Source: Polyporus tsugae
Lineage: Eukaryota; Basidiomycota; Agaricomycetes; Polyporales; Polyporaceae
Reading direction: 5' to 3'
NCBI GenBank assembly: GCA_024305745.1
Contig: JAHRBS010000011.1
Span: 310,001 to 374,000 of the forward strand
Length of the DNA stretch: 64,000 nt
The position numbers and the translations under genes are program-made. Numbering within the stretch: position 1 is the first letter of the stretch; the number at the start of each line of letters is the position of its first letter. Below the pieces are notes generated by a model. That model saw only the letters and a list, made by a program, of their open reading frames with translations, searched no databases and was not told the DNA's origin. Positions 54,251-64,000 of the stretch are shown here, piece by piece.

Positions 54251-56791
54251 CCGGACGTGCCTTCTGGGAAGATAGCGGAGTCAATAGCAATCTGCGCGAC
54301 GGATAGGCAACGTATTCGCTGTCAATCACGCCACAGCGGAGATGGGGTACGTACGTCACGGTACGTGGCCTTGGAGGACGCGCGTGTATGCCTCGCACTG
54401 GTCTTGCGTGGGATGGCTGAAGTGCAGCGTGCGCGTCGTATCGCAGGTGCCCTCGCGGTACTGCCCTCCCGAGTCGCTATGGAGAAGGCGAGAGATGAGT
54501 ATAGGCAACGTATTACGGACAACGTACGATCAGGGTACGGAGCCGATACTCACTTGAGGTAAGGCGTGTCGCGATCGATCATCTTCGCGGTTGTCTGCCC
54601 GCGACGCCATATTCGTCAATGTTTGTGCCACAGCTACAGACGGGAGGGCACTCACCGGCATTGGAGCCGGTCGCGGAGATGTTCTCGTAGGCAAGCCCCA
54701 TGTAGTACTTGTTCTTGCGCCGGTACTCCGTCAGAGGCCACGCGGCCTCATAGTCGGTAACGTCATAGCCCTGCTGTATCTTCTGCTCGATCCACGCGAT
54801 CCACCAGACGTACGCCGCGCTGTCTCGGAGGTAGGCGTTGCGGAGGCCGTTGATTTGGACATCGTTCTTGACCGCCTTCATGTCCTCGACGTAGGACGGC
54901 AGCACGGTGTACCGGGAGCTGGTCATCATGAGGCAGATGGCGTACGACGTCTGCGGCGAGATACCTGCAAGGCGGTGAGAGTGGGGCGTGAACTCGGGGA
55001 GAAATGTCGCATCCGACTTACATTGCCTTCGCCCCACTCGCTGCGCCGCAAGGGCGTCCGGATCTCGTTGTAGTCGCGCCACACGATTCCGATAGGCTGG
55101 AGGTAGCCCTTGACCTCCTCGGTGAGCTTCGCGTCCTCGATGAAGAGGGTGGCACTCTCCAGGCCGACGAAGAGGTGGGAGTGGAAGATGGGGTTGAACG
55201 GGATGTCGTCGCCGCGGATGTTGAGCAGCCACGCTACCATGCTGCGTCAGACAATCGCGCGAACATCAGACATGAACATCACGTACCGATCGACGACAAG
55301 GTTCGCGACCAACGTCGGAACCTGCATCTGCGACGACTTAGGCTCTGCCTTCGAGTACGAAGGTATTGCCGGTCGCTGCTGCCTGATCCACTCCCTCAAT
55401 CGTGTGAGCTTCTCGCCGGCCCCGGTACCAGTGAACTTCTTCGGCTGGACGTAGATCGGCTCCCTGCTCCGCACGGGCTTGTCGCGCCAGACGAGGTCGA
55501 CCAGGTTCTGCGGCGGGTACTGCAACTTCGAGTTCTTGGGCTTGAGCGCGTTGTTGAGCGCGGTGGCGGTTTGGTACGAGATGAGGCGTGCGTCGATGCC
55601 GATCTTGGAGTCCTTCGCGCGGTCGATGATCCACTCCGTCCAGTCCTTGAAGTTCGTCGTGGACCCGCCGGCCTCGACGAGGACCCAGTTCTGGTCGAGC
55701 TGCTCGCCCGGCTGGAGCCAGTAGCGGGAATCGGTGATGAGGTACGCCGACCGCATCGAGACGATGGCCTGGCTGGCGGTTCCGGTGAACCTAAAACGCA
55801 AACAGTTAGCGGACAGCAATGGGATGTCGGCGTAGTAGACGGACCCAAAAATCCATTCTCGCCGCTTGTCATGGGGTGCGATATACTCAGATCCATGGGA
55901 ATCCTCGCTGGGGATCACGCTGGACGACGAGATTAACATGGGCGGCGAAGTAAGCCGTGTGAGCAACTCACTAATAGTCAAGGCCGTGCGTGCGCATGAG
56001 GTCATGAGGCTGTCGAGCCTGCTTGTTGTGTCCGGCCTTTCCAATAGGATCCTCGTCGCGGACCTTGCGCTCGAGGGCGGATCCGACGAGCGTGCTTGAA
56101 GACTTGGAGGGATACAAGGTCGGATGGCTGCTCCTGCCACTGGCCTTGGTTGTGTTGGACTTGTAGGTGTTGGAACGTTTGGGGTTGGAGGGAGGAGGGA
56201 TGTAATGAATGGAGCGGGCCCTGTGGGGGGTATCGTTTGCGGTATCGCGACCTTGCTCCCAGTCGGTCTGGCTGTATGAGTGAGAGGAGTGGGACTGGGC
56301 GGAGCGAGTCGCACAAGAGCGGGTCTCGCTGAGCGGGGAGTTGTAAACGGGGGAAGGGGTAGCGCCAGGAGATCGTATGTGAGACGTCGAAAGACTCGGT
56401 CTCGGATGAGAAGGTGAGCTTTTTGGCGTGGGAGGTAAGGGTGGCAGTAGGAGACTATGCTGGAGCGGCGAGAGCTGTAGTCCTCAGTAGCGGATCGCTG
56501 AGAGTGAATGAGCCTGCAGCGGCACTTCTTGCCGCCGAAGAAGGGGAGGCAGATGGGAGGCGGGGGCGGGGGCGGGGGAGGAGGCATGGATGTCGCAGGA
56601 GGGGATCAGATAGAGATCTAGAGTGCGAGGGAGAGCGTAAGTAGGAGGCCGCTGGACACGAGGCAGGAAAAGCAGCGACGAAGGACGGGCAGCAGCAGCC
56701 TCAGCCTGGATGAGTGCCTGCAGAGACTGAGACGAGCAGCCAGCGTGCGCACAAACCTCGCCCACCCGTTTCCATAAACGGCACTACTCAC

Positions 56792-57257
56792 CTGCCCTAC
56801 CGAGGAGACCGTCTGGCCTGCTGCGCTGCATGGAGTTATTTCGGGGTGGGGCGGTGGAGAAGCGTGAACCGGGGGTTGGCTCCGATGCAGTAGCAGAGGG
56901 AGAGATGTAGGACGTTTCATAGGATATCTGTAGACGGGCGAGGTACGAGAGGTGTGTGAGAGGTTGAGGCGTTGGGTCAGGATGGAGACCTTCGTCGGAC
57001 TCGAGCGTGGGGAAGTGAATGGTGAGGAAGAGGTCTAAATTTTCGTCCGATATTAAATGGTCAGTGTTACCAGCTCTGCGGTATGACGACGGGCACGCAC
57101 CAAAGAAAGCCGTTTTCTTGTCTCCCATGTATCCTCGGCTACGAGCCATCCATTCTGATGCCTTCTCATTGGTGTACCCCGACGGGAACTCGAGAGATGG
57201 AGGGGGTGCTATGATGTCGAGCACGCTGGATTTGAATGGTTCTTCATAGCTAGACAT
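56792..57257 (-). pseudogene. N-terminal exon of a trafficking-type protein (TRAPP Trs65-like, tentative)
   Basis: From the ATG at 57,257: MSSYEEPFKSSVLDIIAPPP, SLEFPSGYTNEKASEWMARS, ACPSSYRRAGNTDHLISDEN, LDLFLTIHFPTLESDEGLHP, THLSYLARLQISYETSY, then a Ser/Pro-rich end and a GTGAGT donor after position 56,792. I recall this layout from basidiomycete proteins annotated as TRAPP II Trs65-like, but the match is from memory of style, not a verified motif. The next exon could not be found; after the next acceptor the frame stops quickly. Likely a truncated gene next to the aminopeptidase. Confidence 0.4.
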
Positions 57258-60200
57258 CCGTTGTATGGCGCTGTCCAGGCGGGAGGAGATGGAAGCAATA
57301 GGCAAGTCCGAGTCGTGGGTAATGGCAAGCGCGCGGCCCGGGGCCGACTCGTCCCATAGCGTAGTCGGTTCAATCTTATCCGTTCTCCGTTCCCCGCGAC
57401 GCCTGCGAGTGGCCACTTGAAGCCTCTCTCCCTCTCCTCCGTCCCGACTCCGGCCGCGACGGCCGCCGTGCTCGATCCTCGACTCCTAGCTAGTCTTCGT
57501 TCGTCGCAAGTTTCGCCTGGCTTACCAGAAAGAGGGCTTGTCATCCACCGAACTCATTCTGCCATAGTTCTCTGCTTCTGCCAGTCCTCGACACTGTCGT
57601 CCGCCTGTCATGGGTTCATGCGCATCGCATTTTGGGATATACACCAGACCCTACTACCCCCGGATCCGGACGTGTCCACTGTCGTAGCTCGTCGGATGCA
57701 TATTGTGTATGTACCCTTTCGCCTACCCTTGCTCCTATTCCCCTCCTTCACTGATGGCGTTCCATAGCATAATCACAGTGGCCAATACATAACGCTTTTC
57801 CACACCCGGTCAAACGCGAGAGAGCTGGCCAAGGGCTCAATCGCACCACAAGACTATGGCATTTCGTTGTGCCCATGTGTGCCCGTGATATGTCTGCAGT
57901 AACTTGGCGGTGGATACAAGATCGAAGGTTCGATACAACGGCGACCACTGTTCCATCTTTGAGTGCCAGGCTAACTGAGATTCATCAGTTGACGTTGATT
58001 GTGTGAAAGTCCAAGTCCAGCGCCCATTGAGGTCGTCTTCAAGGTCGACTGCAGCCGGCCTGGGGGCCTGCACCTCTTCGCCCCCACTAGTTTGCAGTGC
58101 TGCAAACGAGGACCTACGTGGCATATCTGGGCCGGAACCAGGTTGCGAGCAGCGTCCAGGCGTGACCGATACATTCACTCGGTACGTTTAACTACTCTAC
58201 TTCGAGATTGGATCTGAACCCCCACTTTGAAGCTCATCCACCGTCCGTAGGCCCCATCATCGGTTCAGAGTTATGGTACAACTAATACATGCGGCTGCAG
58301 GACGAGTGAGTACTGTGTTGTATCTGCATGTGGTTCGAATACTGACAGCCTACTTATGAATATGCCAGCCTGAGCCAGTTCGCCATCGGGATCTAGTTCA
58401 CGACTATGATTCACGAACGCAATATGGAGACTCGTCTCAAGGACGCCGTGGTCAGACTTAGGTGAGTGCATCGGACTAGGCCAACGCGCCTGGGAAAGGA
58501 TGCGGGTCCAGTATGCCCGCCGCACGCATATACCCAGCGGGTATAGGTGCTAATCAGTCTGCGGAGGGATGGGTAGCGGAGTCTTCCCGCAGACGTCTGC
58601 CTTCATAGAGACGTTCTCGTGCCACCCACGTCGCTGCGGTAAACCTGGATTCTTTGGAGCTGTATCCCACGAAACCCGTCAAATCCAGGACTCCATACGT
58701 GTCCCAATGGGAGTGTACATCGCGGACTCACGCTGTATCCACACAGATTCGAATACCCGCTCGCCGCCGCCACGATCGAGCAGAGTCTCCACGGTCCCGA
58801 TTTCGGCCCTGGATATATGTATGCGCGCGGACGCTGATGCTGCACGCAACGGGGCCGACAAGAACAGTCTACTACGTATCGGATTCGGTTGACCCCGCTT
58901 CCTTCCTCCAGTCTACCGTTGAGACGAACACGTTCTCGCGGACGGCTCCGAGCAGCACCTGTACATCTACATCTACGCGTACTGCCTCTCAGATTGCTGC
59001 TGCTGAAGTGGATGACGACGCTAGAGTTGGGGAGCGTCGCCGACCTTGCTTGGGGCACGGCACACAAGAACCTTCCTCACGCACCGATTACCGTGACTGG
59101 CGGCCCGCCGGAGGATTGGAGCACGAACGGGATGGAGCTCCTACAGAAGTTCAAATCAGTTTTCGTGGACTAAACGGTACGTTGCCCGTAGATATCTCGC
59201 GATGTACTCACGTCTTGAACGTTCAAGTCGGGCTCTCTATTGCAGACTTCTCATGGTGTGGAATTCGACACTTCCGGCGACAGGAGCCCAGTGAAGCCGC
59301 ACCGGTTCCTCGTCAAGTCCACAGCACAGGAAGACGCCGCCTGCATCATCGCCGCGTTCAAACCCCGTCCCGGCCTACAACATCGTGGCCGCGCAACGGT
59401 GCCAGCTTGTACGCGACCATCTCTTACCTCGATCATCTCCTTGTTCTAACGCTTTCACTTTTGTCTCGACAGCATCACGTTCACCGACCGCTTCCGGCCC
59501 GCCATCGACTGCCGCAAGCACGTCGCCTCCTGTCTCGTCTATATGCGCGCCCTCGACGACGCGCCCCTCTGAATCGCCACGCTCTCCCGTGACAGGCCGC
59601 GCCTTCTCGCTGCGACGCGCCAGGCGAAGGAGCAGTAGGACGCGCCGCTCGCGAACAACCCGTGCCTCCCGCACCTTATCGCGGAGCTCTGCCCGCACGT
59701 CGCGCCAACGAAGGAGGTCGCGTTGCCCCTGGGCCCGTACGCGCCCATGATGACGACCGTCGGGTGGGTCGAGGACTGCGTCGCGCCTGTGTGGCCGCAG
59801 GACGGGCGGCCGGCCGGGGGGCCCAGTGATTAGGGTCGACGGGATGCATATGGCATCTTGGATGGGGAGGGTGTGGTTCCAGCCGTGAGTACTTGAGTCG
59901 CTACGTCTGCGTCTGAGTCTGAGTCTGGGTGGCGACTCTGCTGACTGGGTTTGGTATTTGGGTTTTGGGTTTGTAGGACGATGCACACTTGGTCGATGCA
60001 GGGGCAGCGGACAATGGTGTCCTTATGGCTATATGGAGTCGTGGCGTTGCTGATGGGTCGCGTCGCGTTGCGTTTCGGGTGGCGGGCGTGTGGGGTAATG
60101 ACGTGCTGCCTGCAGGAGTACGGAGTACATGAACGAGGCCACCAACCAGGTATATTTTGACATGCCCCGTTGTCAATACGCGGAATGGAAAGGGATCACA

Positions 60201-60850
60201 CCTATTCGATGTAGGCCGTCCGCTTAGCACGCGCGGTGATGGCGGACCAAGATACGTACCGTCCGGTCGCGTCACCGCCATGCCTCGAAACGGCCGATCC
60301 GGTGTTTTCAAGTCGGGAGCGAAGGCGTGATGAGCGACGAAGACGGATCGTGAACAGCTCGCGCATTATCTAGAATGAACCCTATGATGAGCTGCACAAC
60401 CTGCTGCACGAGCTCGTCGACGGACAGCCGAAGGCCTGGCTAAAGCGCTCCAGACGGATCGACGAGAATCTACGAGCGCCTTGCTCGGAATCAGGCCTCA
60501 GGTTTCAAGTAAGGTCGAGGATGTGCCAGGTCGCAATATTAATGTGGACGTCTACGCTGTGGCGTACTTGATGATATATCTTGTCAGTAAATTGGACACA
60601 CTGATGGAAAATAAAGAGCGCACCGAATACCGCTCAAGACGATACGGTTGTTCGTATGGGGCTCGAGCAGCTCACGCGCGTACGACTCCCGCCGATGCAC
60701 ACCCCAAAGCTGTGGTTGTTCGGTACCTGCGAGTTGATCGGCGGTGGTGAGGACGTCGCGAGCGCGCATAGCGATAGCGCTGCGTAGATCGCGATGTCCC
60801 CGGGCGCGGATTCAGCGCTCAGCCTCGCTCCACTCCTCGAGCCGGCCGAC
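57258..60850. other. No gene identified; coding-like fragments
   Basis: Plus-strand pieces SVADLAWGTAHKNLPHAPIT with VTGGPPEDWSTNGMELLQKF (59,025-59,170), KPHRFLVKSTAQEDAACIIA (59,290-59,350), DRFRPAIDCRKHVASCLVYM (59,480-59,560) and YDELHNLLHELVDGQPKAWL (60,385-60,445) look like true protein but belong to families I do not recognise, and the frames do not join. The 59,918-59,975 stretch is TTTGGG-rich. Confidence 0.35.
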
Positions 60851-60879
60851 CTTGAGGAATGCCCGTATCGCCTCTCATA

Positions 60880-61160
60880 GTTGCTCTGCCTGGAGTACGA
60901 GAGGGCGGTCGCAGCATCGACCTTGTCCTCTGTAGGAGAATCCGGCGCGCGGGAGGAGAGAAGACGGGGGAAAGGACGAGCGCGTTTGAACGCTGATGCA
61001 AACGCGTGAGGGACAACGCGCTGCGAGCCGTACTAAATACACTGGGAAACAAGACGGCCGAGACATAATATACAGTATAAGACGGCGGGATAAGACGAGT
61101 GGGTGAGACGCGAGCACGGTGTGAGCTCGCTTACATAGTACAAGATTCAACACACCGCCT
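60880..61160 (-). mobile_element. Possible copia-type LTR
   Basis: On the minus strand the sequence from 61,160 begins TGTTGAATCTTGTACTATGT, a plausible LTR start for a fungal copia element, and continues CT-rich to about 60,900. It lies downstream of the gag remnant, where a 3' LTR would be after loss of pol. No second LTR is in view to prove the ends. Confidence 0.35.
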
Positions 61161-61285
61161 CGAGCGAAACAAAGTGCGAGCGGAAAGACAGGAAGGGGAC
61201 GGAGACGACGGGAGAAAATACGGAAGGAAACATACAAGAGAAAAGGCCATGAGTGCGTTCTAGTGCACCCCCTGAATCATACAAT

Positions 61286-62000
61286 CTACCATGCGATGAT
61301 CTCGTCTTCTTCGTCTGAACGGCGAACGGGGCCGAGCGCGGGGGAATCGGGCACGTCTGCGTGGAAAGCGACATTGGCGCTCTCGTCGGGGCAGTCGCGC
61401 TGATAGTGTCCCTTCTTGGAGCACTTGAAGCAGGTGATACGATCGATGGGCGTGCGAGCCTTCATAGCGGCCAAGAACGCGACGTCGGGGGTAGCGGAGG
61501 CAGGAGCGGTGGGCTTAGAAACAACCTGGCGAGCCTCCTCGTTGAGGAGCCGGGTGATGACGTTCTCGGGCGTGAGGTCGTCCGGCGGGGTAGAGTCGAG
61601 AGTAACGATGAGCTGGGAGTACGAGTCGGGGAGACCGTTGGTCAAGACGAGGATGCGATCTTCTTCGGACACGGGGGCGCCAATCTCTTCGAGACGGAAA
61701 GCAGCGCGACGGACGTCGGCGATCCAGGTTATGTATTGGCTGGTCGGGGCGCTTCGCCATACGCCAGAATGAGCGACGGTGGGCAACACGGGTGCCAAAG
61801 CCGCGGGCGAGGTGAACTCGACGGAGCTCGGACCAGACCTCGTGCGCGTCCGGGGACTGAATGTGGGCGTATTGAGAGGGATCGAGGTTCAGGATAAGTT
61901 CAGCGCGGGCCTCGTTGATCTTCGCGCGCCAGGAGCGAACGGCCTTCGTGTTATCGGAGCCGGCGGGACCGAGCGGGTTCACCACGTCCTTACCGTCTAA
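61286..62000 (-). pseudogene. Copia-type gag remnant
   Basis: Minus strand: VVNPLGPAGSDNTKAVRSWR, AKINEARAELILNLDPSQYA, HEVWSELRRVHLARGFGTR in one frame, then after a shift near 61,730 WIADVRRAAFRLEEIGAPVS, EEDRILVLTNGLPDSYSQLI, and the nucleic-acid-binding zinc knuckle CFKCSKKGHYQRDC, ending EEDEIIAW stop at 61,286. Typical UBN2-type gag of Ty1/copia elements. The first residues of gag and all of protease, integrase, reverse transcriptase and RNase H are missing. Confidence 0.8.
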
Positions 62001-62571
62001 TCCAGCCTAATCCAACCCATCTTAGACTCTCGTACCCCATCTCCCGGCTCTGGACAACGCTCAGCCTCCTGTACATATTCGACTCTTTTGCAGATATGTC
62101 CCACACCTCCAACTTGAACGTTCGCCATGGCAAAGACTTCGCGCTCCTCTCTTGCTCGTACCTCCAGACTCCTGGCGTTCAGTCGTAATGCTATCGCTCC
62201 TCTCCGACCTCGCGATCTCACGACGAGACGCACTCGTCCAGGACGCGAACCTCGCTCTCCGGCGGAGTTCTTTGTCCGTTCACTTTTCGCGGCACAAGTG
62301 GATGACGTTCAGCTGTCCGATGATGACCAGTTGAAGACGGAAGTGGAGATCGTGTTGAAGGTGTATGTGGAGGTGACATTAGTACGTCCGTATCCTCTTT
62401 GATTTTGGCTTTTATCCTCATGATTATTCTGATCAGGGCGCACACGAAGGTATCTTCGCGGACCCATCGACCTTCACACTGGTGGTGCGTGTAGAGTCTG
62501 CTCTTCCTACCGGCGGCATCCATACGGCCAGGGTCGACACTTGGTCAGGCTTCAGCACTGCGGGAAGTAAC
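62001..62571. other. No recognisable gene
   Basis: A plus frame 62,127-62,402 (PAEFFVRSLFAAQVDDVQLS) is protein-like but unknown. Confidence 0.35.
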
Positions 62572-62573
62572 TA

Positions 62574-62753
62574 CAGCGATTATCAATGTGTCAAACATTG
62601 AAACTCCGAAATCGCTGTATAGAACACTGAAAATCGCCACAGTTGAATTCGCTGTGTCCCATAAGCGCCCAGTAGAACGGCGATTTTCGGTGTGCCTTGA
62701 ACGTGACATTGAAATTCACTGTTCCCGCAATTCCAAGGCAATGATTTTCGCTG
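62574..62753. mobile_element. 180-bp palindromic MITE with TA target duplication
   Basis: Starts CAGCGATTATCAATG and ends ATTTTCGCTG; TA on both sides (62,572-62,573 and 62,754-62,755). Inside, CGATTTTCGGTGT and AACACTGAAAATCGCC form further inverted pairs, so the element can fold back. Mariner-type target preference; non-coding. Confidence 0.7.
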
Positions 62754-63116
62754 TATAAAACAGCGGTACTGGTCAAGTACTGGTCGGCCCTCCCCAACAT
62801 CCTTAAGCACGCGTAGAGGTCTTCTGACGTGCCCAGAGTGGTATAACCGTGAGCCTCGTGGCTCGAGCGCCGGTCCTCAGGGTTGGCACGCTACCGCCTT
62901 CACAGGTGGGAAGAACTTGACATTACGGTCAGTGTATCGGACAATAGCAAATTTTCTGTAAATGTCGCTCAATCCCTTGCCTCAAACATGCCGTATAAGC
63001 TTCCCAACATATATGGGGTAAGGGGACGCAATAGATAATGGTTCTTGCTAGGGTTGGTGGCTCACTGTCTCGGTGGTCGTGCATGGGCGTCTATGCTCCT
63101 GCCTTTTTAAGATGTA

Positions 63117-63686
63117 CAGTTATCAACCGCCCAACGTAACGCCCAATTGAAGTTTTGGCATTTTCTCCGTCAATTCTTGGGCTATTGCCACGATTCTAGC
63201 ATAAAACAATAGCTATATTACTTCTGAACGTTTGAGAATGGTTTGTGCACTGTGTTTGCATGAACCATGAGCTTTACCGCCTGGATTGACGTTTGGGCGC
63301 TTAACTTGATATTTTCACCCCAACGTAACACTCCGGCCGCAATCCCAGTGCGCAGCTGTCTCTGTCAAGGAAAGACCTTATTATAGTCTCAAAATAACTG
63401 AACTTTCAGTGTGTAAACCTTTGTTTTGAGATATTGTGTTTCCCATGAGGAATCAAGGAAATATTCATGGGTAGTGGATATAGCGTAGAACAGGCAAATC
63501 TGCCTGCATTCACAGTGAGATTTCTGAGGTTTGTGGCAACATTGTGGGCCGATATTTTAGATACAGTTGGGTTGCAACACACGGAATATGTTGCAAAAAG
63601 AACGGAGAGGAAAGCTTGACACACCATCGAGATATGGGCAAAATGTTACACTGGATGGGGGTGTTACGTCAGCCAGTTGATGACTG
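63117..63686. mobile_element. 570-bp mariner-like MITE, copy 2
   Basis: Same TIRs as 41,777-42,172 (CAGTTATCAACCGCCCAACG ... inverse ending GTTGATGACTG), TA at 63,115-63,116 and 63,687-63,688. About 174 bp longer: an extra segment around 63,381-63,572 is absent in copy 1. Outside that segment the two copies are roughly 80-85% identical. Confidence 0.8.
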
Positions 63687-63688
63687 TA

Positions 63689-64000
63689 AAGTCCGTGACG
63701 TCATACCTGCCAGCATGATAGACCGTCGCAAACTGAGTTAGGTGGCTATATGCGGTGTATCGATGTTGCGGGGTGCGTCGGCGCGGTTGGGATGCGCATC
63801 TAATATGGTAAGCTCGCCAAGAACCCTCTCAGGCTACAATATGCGCGTGATTATCTTCCGTATTATCTCAGTTTCGCTCAGCCCAGATGTGCAAGGCCAC
63901 TCTTGGTCGCGTTTTCCAGGTCGCACTAAGTCGCGATGGACCACAATGGCTCCCCTTCGCACTGTCTCAGCCATCGCTCATAGTGCCCTCCATCCCCCCC
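63689..64000. other. Nothing recognised
   Basis: No frame or repeat identified. Confidence 0.5.

Larger units (their letters stand above)
53466..56050 (-). pseudogene. Aminopeptidase P (X-prolyl aminopeptidase, M24B), inactivated
   Basis: Cytosolic metalloprotease removing N-terminal residues before proline. Almost the whole gene is present: HGLDYYVIPSEDSHGSEY (exons near 55,990 and 55,910), FTGTASQAIVSMRSAYLITD, WRDKPVRSREPIYVQPKKFT, RGDDIPFNPIFHSHLFVGLE, RNKYY-like helix of the catalytic domain, DSGGQYREGTCDTTRTLHF (two metal Asp), [17 protein letters not shown] (metal His), HVITNEPGF (Glu), RIESALAVKR (Glu) and the C terminus GIGIAGARPGGLTIDWN, stop 53,466-53,468. Introns are short with good sites. 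Defects: TGA at 53,914-53,916 in GK-x-GMRIES, an 8-bp duplication at 53,705-53,720, an 8+3-bp duplication at 54,232-54,250, and a one-base loss near the N terminus. No ATG is found in frame upstream. Confidence 0.85.

Noticed and set aside
55004..55936. 310-codon plus-strand open frame
   Set aside because: Antisense shadow of aminopeptidase P exons; Leu/Arg/Val-rich composition with no domain.
59918..59975. TTTGGG-rich stretch resembling telomere repeat
   Set aside because: Irregular spacing, no TTAGGG array, internal location.
1..64000. CRISPR array, bacterial operon or prophage
   Set aside because: No regularly spaced repeats; spliced eukaryotic genes and eukaryotic transposons throughout.

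Overview
The window looks like gene-poor, transposon-rich chromosomal DNA from a filamentous basidiomycete (Agaricomycetes; the protein families suggest something like Polyporales, but I cannot name the species). The grounds are short introns of about 45-90 nt with GTRNGT donors and YAG acceptors, exons recognisable as fungal genes (Vti1 SNARE, PMC1-type Ca2+-ATPase, Cdc24 RhoGEF, aminopeptidase P, bestrophin), and mobile elements typical of these fungi (KDZ transposase, DIRS-type and copia retrotransposons, RNase H-bearing LINE, many MITEs). Most cellular genes here are pseudogenes with nonsense codons, frameshifts or missing halves. The clearest intact reading frames are a spliced 489-residue dioxygenase-like gene (32.7-34.3 kb) and a TET/JBP-like 2-oxoglutarate dioxygenase gene (21.8-23.7 kb).

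Layout. 0-3.5 kb: broken PMC1-type Ca2+-ATPase pieces, a casein kinase 1 exon, a MITE and a fragment of a gene found whole at 39-41.4 kb; this is a deleted, rearranged copy of a mosaic unit repeated in the same orientation at 36.4-41.4 kb. 6-9 kb: conserved exons of unknown function, a tandem repeat and a 290-bp foldback element. 9.2-10.8 kb: 5'-truncated LINE, followed by a tRNA-like Pol III promoter sequence. 12.0-14.1 kb: gag and start of reverse transcriptase of a DIRS-type element. 15.9-17.4 kb: frameshifted Vti1 SNARE and a Cys-cluster exon. 18 kb: one of two identical 407-bp repeats, the other inverted at 43 kb. 19.9-21 kb: interrupted hypothetical gene. 21.8-23.7 kb: TET/JBP-like dioxygenase. 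25.7-27 kb: unknown gene interrupted by a TIR element. 29.6-34.3 kb: Cdc24 fragment, decayed KDZ transposase and the dioxygenase-like gene. 41.7-43.4 kb: nested repeats with a TA-flanked MITE. 48.6-57.3 kb: bestrophin, F-box-like, flavin monooxygenase, aminopeptidase P and TRAPP-like genes, mostly broken. 61-62 kb: copia gag remnant. 62.5-63.7 kb: two TA-flanked MITEs.

How the parts relate. The region reads as an accumulation zone where transposons insert into and leave from old gene copies. Three frameshifts (two in the aminopeptidase, one in the KDZ gene) are short direct duplications of 7-8 bp, two without spacer and one with a 3-nt spacer, as expected for excision scars of an 8-bp-TSD element such as KDZ or hAT. 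A KDZ transposase remnant and two dioxygenase-type genes lie within 13 kb; KDZ/TET-JBP association is known in fungi, so this cluster is the most interesting part of the window. Sequencing indels could explain some frameshifts, but not the duplications or the substitution-type stop codons.
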